A stretch of DNA of 64,000 bases from JANXLS01 sp038227045 (GTDB lineage: Bacteria > Planctomycetota > SZUA-567 > H5-PLA8). This document shows, in pieces, positions 34,825-43,802 of the stretch. The stretch's first letter is position 1. Each line of letters begins with the position of its first letter. The notes below the pieces were generated by a model. That model searched no databases. It was not told where the DNA came from and saw nothing but the letters and a program-made list of their open reading frames with translations. A program made the position numbers and the translations under genes. The stretch lies in contig JBBRQD010000020.1 of assembly GCA_038227045.1 (NCBI GenBank), positions 1-64,000 of the forward strand, written 5' to 3'.

Positions 34825-36093
34825 ATGCTGCAGAAGTATCGCCGCTTCAAATTATCGCCCATCCTTTCAATCGCGACGTGTTGCGCGCTGATCGGACAGG
34901 TGCTTTTTGCGGTCGAGGCCGATCCCGCCGTTCCGGTGTTGACGCCCAAAGACGTCATCGGCTGGATGGCGCCGCTGCGCGTTGAAAACGGACGGCTCGG
35001 CGTCGATTGGAGCGCCGTCGGCCTTATTGCGGCGCGGCACGCGGGCGTGAAACCCGACGGCGAGCGCTGGGTTTCGGCGATCGATACCGATGTCAAATTC
35101 GTGGTCAACGCAAGTCAATCCGGTGACGCGAACGCGCCGGAGGTTCAGATTGTCCTGCACGCCGACGGCGGATCGTCCGCCGCAAAAGCCGCGGATGAAA
35201 AATCGCGCGATCTGCCCATCTCCGTCCACATCGTTCAGAAAAGCGACGCCGGCGGATTGCGCGGCGAACTGAGCACGCATGGCCGGCCGAGCAAGGACGG
35301 CCAGTCGTACGACGCCTCTGAAATGAAATTGAATCTCGATTCGCCCACCTGCCTGGCGCTGTACGCGATGAACGGCAAGACGCGCGAATACCGCATGAAA
35401 TTCAAGGAAGAGCGCATCCTGAAACTGGACCTGTCGATCACGCTCACCGGAAACATGTTGCTGATCCGGTTCGAAAACACCGACATCGGCACCGGCTTCG
35501 ATTTCACGCAGCAGCCCAACGGCGAGGTCGCCTTGTCGTATAGCCAGGGCGAGGCGAAAAAGCTGGCGCGCGCGGCCGATTTCCACGACCTGATTCAAAA
35601 ATTTACACCCGAATTGCAGTTGAATTTCTTTCGGCCCCTATCGGACGTCGGCGTTCAAGTCGCGCTATGCCCGGACCTGCCGGTGGTCATGGCGGCGGCG
35701 GCGACAGGCTTCTCGGATCCGTTGCCCGCAAATGCGAAAAAAGCGGACGCGTTGATCAAGGCCATCGCCGATGCGGGGTTGCCAGCGGTGCGCGCTAAAG
35801 CGGTGACGGATTTATCGCGCTTTTACCCGCAGGCGATTCAGCGCATTTCTCAAGCGGCCGAAAAGACGAGCGATCCGAATTTGAAAGCCGCGCTTCAAAA
35901 AGCCATCGCCGCGCATCCCGGCATCGCCCGCGCGCTGCCGTACGTGAAGACGCATCTGCTCCACGAGGACCGCGATTACCTGTTCGATATTTTCGAGCAT
36001 GTGGCGCTGCTGAAAGACGCCGCGCGTGCGCGCCTGGCCATTCTCGACGGCAAAGACCTCGGCGACAATCCGGAGGATTGGAAGAAAAAATGA
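34825..36093 (+). CDS. Hypothetical exported protein
   Basis: This 422-residue protein has a long signal peptide (basic MLQKYRRFK, then hydrophobic SIATCCALIGQVLFA). The middle (about 35-280) looks beta-rich and the last about 130 residues helical. I recognise no domain. The ATG follows GAGG. Its stop overlaps the start of the next gene by four bases (ATGA), so it is translationally coupled to an exported FGE-domain protein. The pair probably acts together outside the cytoplasm. No Cys pairs, metal motifs or catalytic triads stand out in the mature part. Confidence 0.7.
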   Translation: MLQKYRRFKLSPILSIATCCALIGQVLFAVEADPAVPVLTPKDVIGWMAPLRVENGRLGVDWSAVGLIAARHAGVKPDGERWVSAIDTDVKFVVNASQSGDANAPEVQIVLHADGGSSAAKAADEKSRDLPISVHIVQKSDAGGLRGELSTHGRPSKDGQSYDASEMKLNLDSPTCLALYAMNGKTREYRMKFKEERILKLDLSITLTGNMLLIRFENTDIGTGFDFTQQPNGEVALSYSQGEAKKLARAADFHDLIQKFTPELQLNFFRPLSDVGVQVALCPDLPVVMAAAATGFSDPLPANAKKADALIKAIADAGLPAVRAKAVTDLSRFYPQAIQRISQAAEKTSDPNLKAALQKAIAAHPGIARALPYVKTHLLHEDRDYLFDIFEHVALLKDAARARLAILDGKDLGDNPEDWKKK

Positions 36094-37007
36094 AATTGAA
36101 TTCTTTTTCGCTTCATTCCAAGAAGCACGGAATAATCTCGGCCTTATTTTTAGTGATTGCGTTTTCCGCTCAGCCGGCCGAGTCCGAGAAGGAATCCACG
36201 CTCGATCTGGGCGGGGACGTCAAACTGGCGTGCGTGTCGATTCAGCCAGGCGCGTTCAAACAAGGTTCGCCGCCCACGGAGACAGGCCGCAACGCCGACG
36301 AGACGCAGCACGATGTCCGCATCGCGCATGTATTTCTGATGTCGAAATATCCGGTCACCGTCGTACAATTCGCGCGCTTCATTTCCGAAAGCCAGTATCG
36401 CACCGAAGCCGAAACAGGACCGTCCGGCGGGTTCGGTTTCGATGGTAAAGAGCTGATCCAGAAGAAAGAGTACACGTGGCGGAATCCGGGCTTCAAGCAG
36501 ACTGACGCGCACCCGGTCGTACTGGTGTCCTGGCACGATGCGGTTGCGTTTTGCAATTGGCTCGCGAAGAAATCAGGAAAAAAGGTACAGCTGCCGACGG
36601 AAGCTCAGTGGGAATACGCGTGCCGCGCCGGTACGGAAACGCGTTTCTACAATGGCGATACGGACAGCGGCGCGGAAGAGATTGCCTGGTTCAAAAAAAA
36701 TGCGGAGGGCACCACGCATCCGGTGGGGACGAAGAAGCCGAACGAATTTGGACTTTTCGATATGTGCGGCGGCGTGTATCAATGGTGCCGCGATCAATAT
36801 CAGCGGTATAAAGAGGAGCCGGGCACGGAGGCCGCCGTGGACGACCCCGTGGTTGAAAAGTCCGACGACAAAATTCGCCGCGTGTTGCGCGGAGGATCGT
36901 TTCTGAAAGACGCTAGGAATTGCCGTTCCGCCGCGCGTTACCGCAACGATCCGCGAAGCCGCAATGCGGACAATGGATTTCGAATTGTAGTTGAATTGGG
37001 TGAATAG
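36090..37007 (+). CDS. Exported FGE-sulfatase (SUMF1) domain protein
   Basis: This 305-residue protein has a signal peptide followed by one complete FGE-sulfatase domain. Visible motifs are MSKYPVTVVQFARF, HPVVLVSWHDAVAFCNWL, QLPTEAQWEYACRAG, FGLFDMCGGVYQWC and RVLRGGSF. The active-site Cys normally following LRGGSFLC in true formylglycine-generating enzymes is replaced (SFLKDARNC), so sulfatase activation is doubtful. Many such domains act in binding or other modifications. I start at ATG 36090, overlapping the upstream stop as ATGA; an in-frame TTG at 36078 sits too close to its GGAGG. It may be functionally linked to the FGE-bearing kinase 3 kb upstream. Confidence 0.88.
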   Translation: MKLNSFSLHSKKHGIISALFLVIAFSAQPAESEKESTLDLGGDVKLACVSIQPGAFKQGSPPTETGRNADETQHDVRIAHVFLMSKYPVTVVQFARFISESQYRTEAETGPSGGFGFDGKELIQKKEYTWRNPGFKQTDAHPVVLVSWHDAVAFCNWLAKKSGKKVQLPTEAQWEYACRAGTETRFYNGDTDSGAEEIAWFKKNAEGTTHPVGTKKPNEFGLFDMCGGVYQWCRDQYQRYKEEPGTEAAVDDPVVEKSDDKIRRVLRGGSFLKDARNCRSAARYRNDPRSRNADNGFRIVVELGE

Positions 37008-37037
37008 GGCGGGTGGGTTGCCTAAAGGAGAATAGTC

Positions 37038-37616
37038 TTGGAACCACAGCATATCATAGGCATTCTAAGCGGCGGATGCTGCTGTTTTGTCGTTGTCGCT
37101 GGAATCGCATTCCTCGCGTTCAAAATGCTCTCTGGAAAAAAAAATGAGCCACCCGCCGCAAGGCTGACCGACCGGAAGAGCGCGCCCGCGCCAGTGCCGG
37201 TCACCGGTGCGGGCCCTGTGGCCGGCCGGCTTGCCCAATACGGAAATATCGTTTCCAGGACCACCGACGATGGCTTTTATTTCTTCAACGAAATGCTGAC
37301 GCCCGGATCGTTGATTAATTATCGCTACCGCAACAACAGCGGCTGGGTGTCGCGCAGCGTCCCTTATCAGCCTGGACCTCAGGGGCATTTCGTCTACCTC
37401 GGCGGCGCTCCGCGCGATTTGGAAGTCATCGATGTCATCCCCAGCCAGACGCCCGGCGATATCGTGGACAACTCAGCCCAGACGATCCTCGCGCCAGGCG
37501 CGGGAAATCAGCCCAGGGGACTGGCCGAAACGGCGGACGATTCGTCGCCGGGTCAGCTCCCCGCAGTGCCGCCCAGCATGGTCCGGACAGTCGGCGATTA
37601 TCCGACGGCGTATTAA
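37038..37616 (+). CDS. Small membrane-anchored protein, unknown function
   Basis: This 192-residue protein has one N-terminal membrane helix (about residues 6-30, with a CCC cluster at 14-16), a Pro/Ala/Val linker, a small compact region (about 65-135) and a disordered tail. I use the TTG at 37038 because AAAGGAG (37024-37030) is 7 nt upstream. A weak Tudor/SH3-like character of the middle (GSLINYRYRNNSGWVSRSV) is possible but not demonstrable. It follows the FGE-domain gene by 30 bp on the same strand, so it likely belongs to that operon. Confidence 0.65.
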   Translation: MEPQHIIGILSGGCCCFVVVAGIAFLAFKMLSGKKNEPPAARLTDRKSAPAPVPVTGAGPVAGRLAQYGNIVSRTTDDGFYFFNEMLTPGSLINYRYRNNSGWVSRSVPYQPGPQGHFVYLGGAPRDLEVIDVIPSQTPGDIVDNSAQTILAPGAGNQPRGLAETADDSSPGQLPAVPPSMVRTVGDYPTAY

Positions 37617-37683
37617 AACCCCGGACCTGCTTTTGCGACTGCGCAAAACCCCGTAAACACGCGTCGGAGAATCTGTTTCTGCA

Positions 37684-40533
37684 ATGAATGCAAGCGGCGA
37701 TTTCGAACGCGTGCGTGTCGTCGTCTTCGGCGGGTTTACCGGAGCACGCTACCGAGCCGGACGCACGCTTCGCATTCTGAAGCGTCGCTTCCAGCGGGTC
37801 GCGGACGCCACCGCCGCGAGTGCGCACGAACTCTCGAAACTTATTCCGGCTGACGACGCGCCGCTCTGGCTGGTTCGGGCGGGCGCGTTGCCGTTCAATG
37901 TATCGCATTGGTTTCGGCCGCCGCCTTCGCCGAGCGGCAAAGCACTGTGCGCGTTCGGAATTCTTTCCAACGCACACGCGTCCAAACGAAGCGACGAAAT
38001 GGTGGCGGAATCGCTGCGCGCCGAATGGACGGAGTTGGCGGGCGAAAGTGACGTGTGGGCAGCTCTTCAAAAAGAGACGGGCGGCGATTTCTGCATCGTC
38101 AATCGACTCGCCGAAAAATTGCCGCGTGTCGCCAGCGTGCTTCTGGATGCGGCGCTTGTGCCGGGATTTTCAGAATGTCTCGCTGACGGAAAAACGGTCG
38201 ATGCCGCGCTTCGTGCCGTTCTGGCCGCGGCACCGGTGCGCTGCGTACGGCTGCCGCATTTGGACGTCACCGACGATCCCGCGCTGCGCGTCGCACAGGT
38301 CGTGACCAGCCTTCAGCGCGGCGGCGCGGAGCGCGTCGCGCTGGATCTGACGCGCGAATTGCCGCGCTGCGGGATTCGGCCGTTCTTTTTTGCGCTGGGA
38401 TCGCCGACCCGCGCGGCGTTCGAAAAGCCGGATGGCACAGTCGAGTTTCAGCCCGGACAAAATCGAGCCGAACACGTGCGCCATTTCGCCGATCGAGCCG
38501 TCGCACTCGGATGCGACGCGGTTCACGCGCACCTGCTTTCCGCGAGCGACATGGCGCTCGTCGCGGAGTTCGGCATTCCGATCGTGGCCACGGTTCACAA
38601 TCTCAGACAAGGCTGGCCCGCCGGTTTCGCGGCGCAGGAATCGCACATGCCAGCGACTTTTCTAGCCGCGTGTTCGCAGGCTGTCGAACGCGACATGGCG
38701 GGCGCTGATTTCGGCGTGCCGGTGCGAACGGTATGGAATGGAATCGAAGGCGGCGCGTTCGAGCCATCGCCTGAAAATACGGTGCGCGCGCGCGAATGGC
38801 GCGAGAAACTCGAATTTTCGCCGAGCGATTTCGTCGTATTGTCGCTGGCCAATCCGCGTCCGCAAAAAAGACTTGAACGCCTTCCGGCGGTGCTTGCCGC
38901 ATTGCGCACCGAATTGAAAAATCGCGGCATTGTGCGCGAACCTAAGCTGATCGTCGCGGGAGAAGCGTCGCGCTCCAGCCCGGAGGCGCTGCGCTGTGAC
39001 ACCGCGTTGCGTTCTGAAATCGAGCGCTTGCGGCTCGCCGATGCCGTCCGCGTGATCGGCGCCGTGCAAAACGTCGCGCCGCTGCTGGTTGCAAGCGACG
39101 CGCTGATTTCGGTGAGCGAATGGGAAGGGTTAAGCCTTGCGCACCTCGAAGCGCTAGCCGCGGAAATTGCAGTCGTTGCGACAGACGCCGGCGGCACCGC
39201 TGAAATCGCGCCCGAAAATCCTGCGCTCACGGTCGTCCCGCTCGACGCCGGGCCGGAGACGATCGCGTCGAAACTTGCGGATGTTGCGGAGAAACAAAAC
39301 GGCGCTGCGGATGCGCCTGAGCGCAAGCGTCTGGACGCACGCAAGCGTTCCAGTTTTACGATCCAAATCATGGCCCAGCGCTATGCGTCGCTGTATCCGC
39401 GCGCCATCGAATTCGCGCGCGGCGCGCGCAGGGGCGAAGGCGTGTGGTTGATCGCGAATAATTTTACGACCGGCGGCGCGCAATCGAGCGCGCGGCGTCT
39501 GCTGCTGGGAATGAACGCGCAGCACATTGCCGTGCGCGCCGCAGTCCTTCAAGAGCGCGAGGACGATCCCACGCCGGGGCTGAGCGCGCTGCGCGAAAGC
39601 GGCGTGTCCGTGTTCATTCCGGAACAGCGGTCCGCTGATCCGCTCGACGCCGTGATGCAGATTCTTGAACGCATCGACGCCGATCCCCCGCGCGCGATAT
39701 TGTTTTGGAACGTCATCGCCGAGCACAAGATTCTGCTGGCCGATGCCATCTGGGACATTCCGATTTTCGATGTGAGTCCCGGCGAAATGTTCTTCGATTC
39801 GCTGGACACTTATTTCGCGCGGCCGCGTCCAGGCCTGCCGTACAGAAACGCCGCAGAGTACGGCGCACGCCTTGCCGGAGCCGTGGTGAAATATCGCGCG
39901 GAGGCCGCTCGCGCCGATGCCAGCTTAAGAACGAAGACGCACGTCATTCCCAACGGACTGTCCATTAAGGAGCGGACAGGCGGTAAAATTCCATCGGACG
40001 GTCGCATTGTGATTGGCACGTCCGCGCGCATTTCGCCGCAGAAAAAGCTCGAAGAACTCATCGGCGCGTTGCGCATCGCGGCGCCTCGTCTGCCGCCGCA
40101 TGTGCTGCGAATCGCCGGGCGGCCCGAACGCGGCGCGGAGGAATACGCCGAACGGCTCAAGAGTCTCAGCGCGGACCTTAGCGTCGAATGGATTGGCGAA
40201 TTTCAGGACTCGGAAAACTTTCTCGGTGGCCTTGATATCTTCGCGATGATCTCCGAACCCGCCGGTTGCCCCAACGCGTCGTTGGAAGCGTTGGCTAATG
40301 GACTGGCGGTCATCGTAACCGATCATGGCGGCGCGTCGGAACAAGTCGAAGACGGCGTAAGCGGCCGGCTGATCCCCCGCGGGGACGCACACGCGTTCGC
40401 GGACGCACTCGTCGAACTTGCGAACGATCCGGCGCGTCGGCGCTCATTTGGAGAAGCAGGCCGCACGCGCGTCGAAAAGTGTTTCAGCCTAGAACGAATG
40501 GTCGGGGATTACAGGAAACTGTGCGGTGTTTAA
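37684..40533 (+). CDS. Double glycosyltransferase (two GT4/GT-B units in tandem)
   Basis: 949 residues. After an N-terminal part of about 190 residues come two GT-B glycosyltransferase units. Unit 1 (about 195-570) begins VTSLQRGGAERVALDL and has the donor-binding EWEGLSLAHLEAL near residue 480. Unit 2 (about 585-949) begins IANNFTTGGAQSSARRL and has CPNASLEALANGLAV near residue 860, followed by TDHGGASEQV. Both are GT4-like. The first unit keeps the ExxxxxxxE-type spacing; in the second the first Glu lies in SEPAGC. A single polypeptide with two transferases could add two successive sugars to a surface glycan. There is no membrane segment. The ATG has only a distant GGAG. Confidence 0.87.
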   Translation: MNASGDFERVRVVVFGGFTGARYRAGRTLRILKRRFQRVADATAASAHELSKLIPADDAPLWLVRAGALPFNVSHWFRPPPSPSGKALCAFGILSNAHASKRSDEMVAESLRAEWTELAGESDVWAALQKETGGDFCIVNRLAEKLPRVASVLLDAALVPGFSECLADGKTVDAALRAVLAAAPVRCVRLPHLDVTDDPALRVAQVVTSLQRGGAERVALDLTRELPRCGIRPFFFALGSPTRAAFEKPDGTVEFQPGQNRAEHVRHFADRAVALGCDAVHAHLLSASDMALVAEFGIPIVATVHNLRQGWPAGFAAQESHMPATFLAACSQAVERDMAGADFGVPVRTVWNGIEGGAFEPSPENTVRAREWREKLEFSPSDFVVLSLANPRPQKRLERLPAVLAALRTELKNRGIVREPKLIVAGEASRSSPEALRCDTALRSEIERLRLADAVRVIGAVQNVAPLLVASDALISVSEWEGLSLAHLEALAAEIAVVATDAGGTAEIAPENPALTVVPLDAGPETIASKLADVAEKQNGAADAPERKRLDARKRSSFTIQIMAQRYASLYPRAIEFARGARRGEGVWLIANNFTTGGAQSSARRLLLGMNAQHIAVRAAVLQEREDDPTPGLSALRESGVSVFIPEQRSADPLDAVMQILERIDADPPRAILFWNVIAEHKILLADAIWDIPIFDVSPGEMFFDSLDTYFARPRPGLPYRNAAEYGARLAGAVVKYRAEAARADASLRTKTHVIPNGLSIKERTGGKIPSDGRIVIGTSARISPQKKLEELIGALRIAAPRLPPHVLRIAGRPERGAEEYAERLKSLSADLSVEWIGEFQDSENFLGGLDIFAMISEPAGCPNASLEALANGLAVIVTDHGGASEQVEDGVSGRLIPRGDAHAFADALVELANDPARRRSFGEAGRTRVEKCFSLERMVGDYRKLCGV

Positions 40534-40694
40534 TGCCCGCCACTTGCGCTTGAAAATCGTTGAAGATTTATAAAATATGCGCATCTTTTGGATATGGACG
40601 GTAAGGGCACGCGCGCGGAGAGTTCGCGTTGTGTCTTGGCGCATCGAATCCGATGCGGGTATCATGAGTGAAAATCTGAGACAAGAGGAGCAAA

Positions 40695-41687
40695 ATGGGT
40701 GGCGTTGACGTTCAAAAAATAAAAGATCAAGTCGTTCAAGAATCCGAACAAATCGAGCAGGTCAAAACCGAAGTGCGCAAAGTCCTCATCGGCCAGGACG
40801 CGATGGTTTCGCGGCTGTTGATCGCGCTGCTGACCGGCGGACATGTCTTGCTGGAAGGCGTGCCAGGCCTCGCCAAAACCACGGCGATCAAAGCGCTCGC
40901 CGGTGCAATGCACTGTAAATTCAATCGCATTCAATTCACGCCGGATTTGCTGCCGGCGGATTTGATCGGCACGCTGATTTACAATCCGCGCGAAGGCGCG
41001 TTCACGACGAAAAAAGGCCCGATCTTCGCGCATCTGATTCTCGCCGACGAAATCAACCGCGCGCCGTCGAAAGTGCAATCGGCGCTGCTCGAAGCGATGC
41101 AGGAGCACCAGGTCACCATCGGCGATCAATCGTACATTCTCGAAGAACCGTTTCTCGTGCTGGCGACTCAAAATCCCATCGAACAGGAAGGCACTTATCC
41201 GCTCCCCGAAGCGCAGGTCGATCGGTTCATGCTGAAAGTGGTCGTGAGCTATCCGAGTAAAGCCGAGGAACGGAAAGTCGTCGACAACATCATGGAAGAC
41301 GTGAAGCGCGACGTGAAGCCGGTGCTCGAACCGGGGCGCTTGCTGGAAATTCGCAAGACGGTCAACTCGATTTACATGGACGACAAAGTCCGCGATTACG
41401 TCATCGATCTCGTCAACGCCACGCGGCGTCCGCAGGACTACAAATTGGCGGAACTCAAACCGCTGATCGAATACGGCGCGTCGCCGCGCGCGTCCATTAA
41501 TTTGTGCCTGGCCGCGCGCGCAAATGCGTTCCTGTCTCGTCGCGGGTACGTGACGCCACAGGACGTCAAGGAGATCGCGTTCGATGTGCTGAGACATCGC
41601 GTCATCCTGACATACGAAGCCGAGGCCGAAAACAAGACGCCGGAAGATGTCGTCAAGAAGGTGCTGGATTCCGTGCCCGTTCCTTAA
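40695..41687 (+). CDS. MoxR-family AAA+ ATPase
   Basis: 330 residues. Walker A GVPGLAKTT (about 55-63), Walker B LILADEINRAPSK (about 115-127) and the QNPIEQEGTYPLPEAQVDRF segment are diagnostic of MoxR ATPases. These act as chaperone-like partners of VWA-domain proteins. GAGGAG precedes the ATG. It starts the moxR-DUF58-bat operon that runs unbroken to 50595. The upstream 160 bp contain TTGCGC and a TATAAA-like box (40569-40574) that could form a weak promoter, though spacing is imperfect. Confidence 0.95.
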   Translation: MGGVDVQKIKDQVVQESEQIEQVKTEVRKVLIGQDAMVSRLLIALLTGGHVLLEGVPGLAKTTAIKALAGAMHCKFNRIQFTPDLLPADLIGTLIYNPREGAFTTKKGPIFAHLILADEINRAPSKVQSALLEAMQEHQVTIGDQSYILEEPFLVLATQNPIEQEGTYPLPEAQVDRFMLKVVVSYPSKAEERKVVDNIMEDVKRDVKPVLEPGRLLEIRKTVNSIYMDDKVRDYVIDLVNATRRPQDYKLAELKPLIEYGASPRASINLCLAARANAFLSRRGYVTPQDVKEIAFDVLRHRVILTYEAEAENKTPEDVVKKVLDSVPVP

Positions 41688-41692
41688 CATCA

Positions 41693-41755
41693 AGTGCTGA
41701 GTAAAATGCATTTGGAGTAAATTACTCAGCACTCAGGACGCAGCACTCAGGACTT
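41693..41755. repeat. CTCAGCACT-type repeat between moxR and DUF58 genes
   Basis: AGTGCTGAGTAA (41693-41704) is the exact reverse complement of TTACTCAGCACT (41722-41733). CAGCACTCAGGAC then recurs directly (41742-41754). It lies immediately before the DUF58 gene inside the operon. Confidence 0.65.
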
Positions 41756-41762
41756 TTTGTTC

Positions 41763-42650
41763 ATGCGCGACATTGCAGAAGTCTTAAAAGAAGTTCGCCG
41801 CATTCAGATCGTCGCCAACCGGCAGGTAAACGACATTCTGGCGGGCGAATATTTGACTGCGTTCAAGGGGCGCGGCATGGAGTTCGACTCGGTGCGCGAA
41901 TACGTGCCGGGCGACGAAATCCGCAACATCGATTGGAACGTGACGGCACGCTCGGGCATTCCGCATGTCAAGAAATTTCACGAAGAGCGCGAGCTGACGG
42001 TGATGCTGGCGATCGACGTGTCGGCGTCGGGCGCGTTCGGTTCGATCAAGAAAAGCAAGATGGATACGGCGGTCGAAGTCGCGGCGGTGCTGATGTTCAG
42101 CGCGCTGAAAAATCACGACAAGGTCGGCATGGCGCTCTTCGCCGACGACGTGATCCGCTACATTCCGCCGCGCAAAGGACGCTCGAACGTGCTGCGCCTG
42201 ATTCGCGATCTGCTGGCCGTGGAGCCGGTCAAGACGCCGACGGACATCGGCAAAGCGCTAGAATTTGTCGGGCGCGTGCAGCGGCGCAAGTGCGTCTGTT
42301 TTCTGATGAGCGATTTCATCGGGCCGGATTGTTCGCACGCGCTGGCCGTGGCCAACAAGCGGCACGACGTGGTCGCGATCACGCTCAGCGACCCGCGCGA
42401 ATTGGAGTTGCCCGACGTCGGATTCGTGGTCTTGCAGGACGCCGAAACGGGCGAGGTCGTGGAAGTGGACACGCGCCATCCGCGCGTTCGGGAACTATTC
42501 GCAAAGAACGCGGCGGCTCGTGGCGGCGCGTTGGCCGCAACGCTGCGCAAGTCGGCGGTGGACCGGCTCGACATCCGAACCGACCGGCCTTATTCGACGA
42601 GCTTGCAGCATTTTTTCAAAATGAGGGAACACCGGCAGGCGCGAGGTTGA
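41763..42650 (+). CDS. DUF58 protein with VWA-like core
   Basis: This 295-residue soluble protein has the DUF58 signature FDSVREYVPGDEIRNIDWNVTARSG at about residues 41-65, followed by a VWA-like fold with DVSASG at its metal site. DUF58 proteins almost always sit between moxR and bat genes, as here, and likely interact with them. I use the ATG at 41763; a TTG two codons upstream is in frame. No SD is seen, perhaps because a repeat has inserted just upstream, so translation may depend on coupling or a weak site. Confidence 0.93.
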   Translation: MRDIAEVLKEVRRIQIVANRQVNDILAGEYLTAFKGRGMEFDSVREYVPGDEIRNIDWNVTARSGIPHVKKFHEERELTVMLAIDVSASGAFGSIKKSKMDTAVEVAAVLMFSALKNHDKVGMALFADDVIRYIPPRKGRSNVLRLIRDLLAVEPVKTPTDIGKALEFVGRVQRRKCVCFLMSDFIGPDCSHALAVANKRHDVVAITLSDPRELELPDVGFVVLQDAETGEVVEVDTRHPRVRELFAKNAAARGGALAATLRKSAVDRLDIRTDRPYSTSLQHFFKMREHRQARG

Positions 42651-42683
42651 GCGCCGGGATAACTACTATTTTCGTTGAAAGAT

Positions 42684-43775
42684 ATGGAACCGATTTTTAG
42701 ATTCGCACACTCCTTAAATTCCACGCGCACCCTCGGTGTCACGCCACTGTGTATTGCCGTCGTGCTGGGACTTTTTGCGCCAGGCTGCAACGAACAAAAG
42801 GCTGCGCCGCAACCGAAAGACGCCGGCGTCGAAGGCATCGAAAAAACTATCGAAAAAGGCCCGGTCAAACTCACCGTCCGCGTGTCGCCGAAGCAACCGC
42901 GGCTTTCCGACACGATTGTTTTGGAATTGACCGTCCGCGCCGCGCCGGAAATTGAAATCAAGAAGCCAGAGTTCGGGAAGGGCGTTCACGAATTTACGAT
43001 TCGTGACTACGACGTGCTGCCCGAGAAACTGGAGGAAGGCAAGATGGTGCGGCGCTACCGCTATAAACTGGAAGCGGAGCAGGCCGGCAAATTGCTGATT
43101 CGTTCACAGCAAATCGAGTACATCGATAAGACCGCAGCGGAAAAGGAACCGGGAAAGCGCACGTTTGTTTTAAGCGCTCCGCTCGAAATCAGCGTGTCCA
43201 CGGAAACCGGCGACAAGCCGCCGGATCTGAACGATCTGGCGCAGATGGCCGAACCGGTGCCGCTGGAAGCCAAGCCGTTTCCCGCGTGGGCCAGCGCGTT
43301 GATTGCAGTCGCTGCGCTCGGCGGCGCCGCGCTCGTACTTTATTTCGGGTTTCGAAAACGCGAGGAAGCGAAGAAAGCTGAAATCGTTCGAACACCGGAA
43401 GAGATCGCACGCGCGGAATTGGACGAACTGCTGAAAGAAAAGCTGGCCGAGCGCGAAGAGTTCAAAGAATTTTACGTCCGATTGACGGGAATTGTGCGGC
43501 GGTATATAGAACGCAAGACCGGCATTCACGCGCCAGAGCAGACGACCGAAGAATTCCTGCGCGATCCGGAAACGCGGCACACGTTTTCGCTCGATCGCGC
43601 GCAGCGCCTCGGTCAGTTTCTCGAAGCGGCGGACATGGTCAAATACGCTGCGATGACGCCGGGTCCGCGCGAGCTGGAAGAGGCCGTCGACCGCGCGCGG
43701 GAATTCATCGTGCTGGCATCGGTGCCGGCGCCAATGCCAGCAGAAAGTGGCAGGGCCGTCTCGGCCCTGAAATAG
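42684..43775 (+). CDS. Bat-operon lipoprotein-like membrane protein (DUF4381/BatD-like)
   Basis: This 363-residue protein has an N-terminal hydrophobic segment ending in LFAPGC, a possible lipobox (Cys33). A BatD/DUF4381-like beta domain follows (about 55-190, VKLTVRVSPKQPRLSDTIVLELTVRAAP style), then a membrane helix (about 210-228) and a cytoplasmic helical tail with VRRYIERKTGIHAPEQTTEEFL. That tail is typical of the short Bat-associated membrane proteins located between DUF58 and BatA. I start at ATG 42684; an in-frame TTG lies three codons upstream. It is part of the moxR-bat operon. Confidence 0.82.
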   Translation: MEPIFRFAHSLNSTRTLGVTPLCIAVVLGLFAPGCNEQKAAPQPKDAGVEGIEKTIEKGPVKLTVRVSPKQPRLSDTIVLELTVRAAPEIEIKKPEFGKGVHEFTIRDYDVLPEKLEEGKMVRRYRYKLEAEQAGKLLIRSQQIEYIDKTAAEKEPGKRTFVLSAPLEISVSTETGDKPPDLNDLAQMAEPVPLEAKPFPAWASALIAVAALGGAALVLYFGFRKREEAKKAEIVRTPEEIARAELDELLKEKLAEREEFKEFYVRLTGIVRRYIERKTGIHAPEQTTEEFLRDPETRHTFSLDRAQRLGQFLEAADMVKYAAMTPGPRELEEAVDRAREFIVLASVPAPMPAESGRAVSALK

Positions 43776-43802
43776 TTGATGAGTGGAAAATAGCATAACC
43801 GT

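Noticed and set aside
37631..37648. TTTTGCG/CGCAAAA hairpin as a terminator
   Set aside because: Only a 7-bp stem with A/T at its base and no following T-run; too weak to list as a terminator.
40544..40576. TTGCGC/TATAAA pair as the moxR promoter
   Set aside because: The spacing does not reach a good consensus in any alignment of the boxes; mentioned only in the moxR entry.
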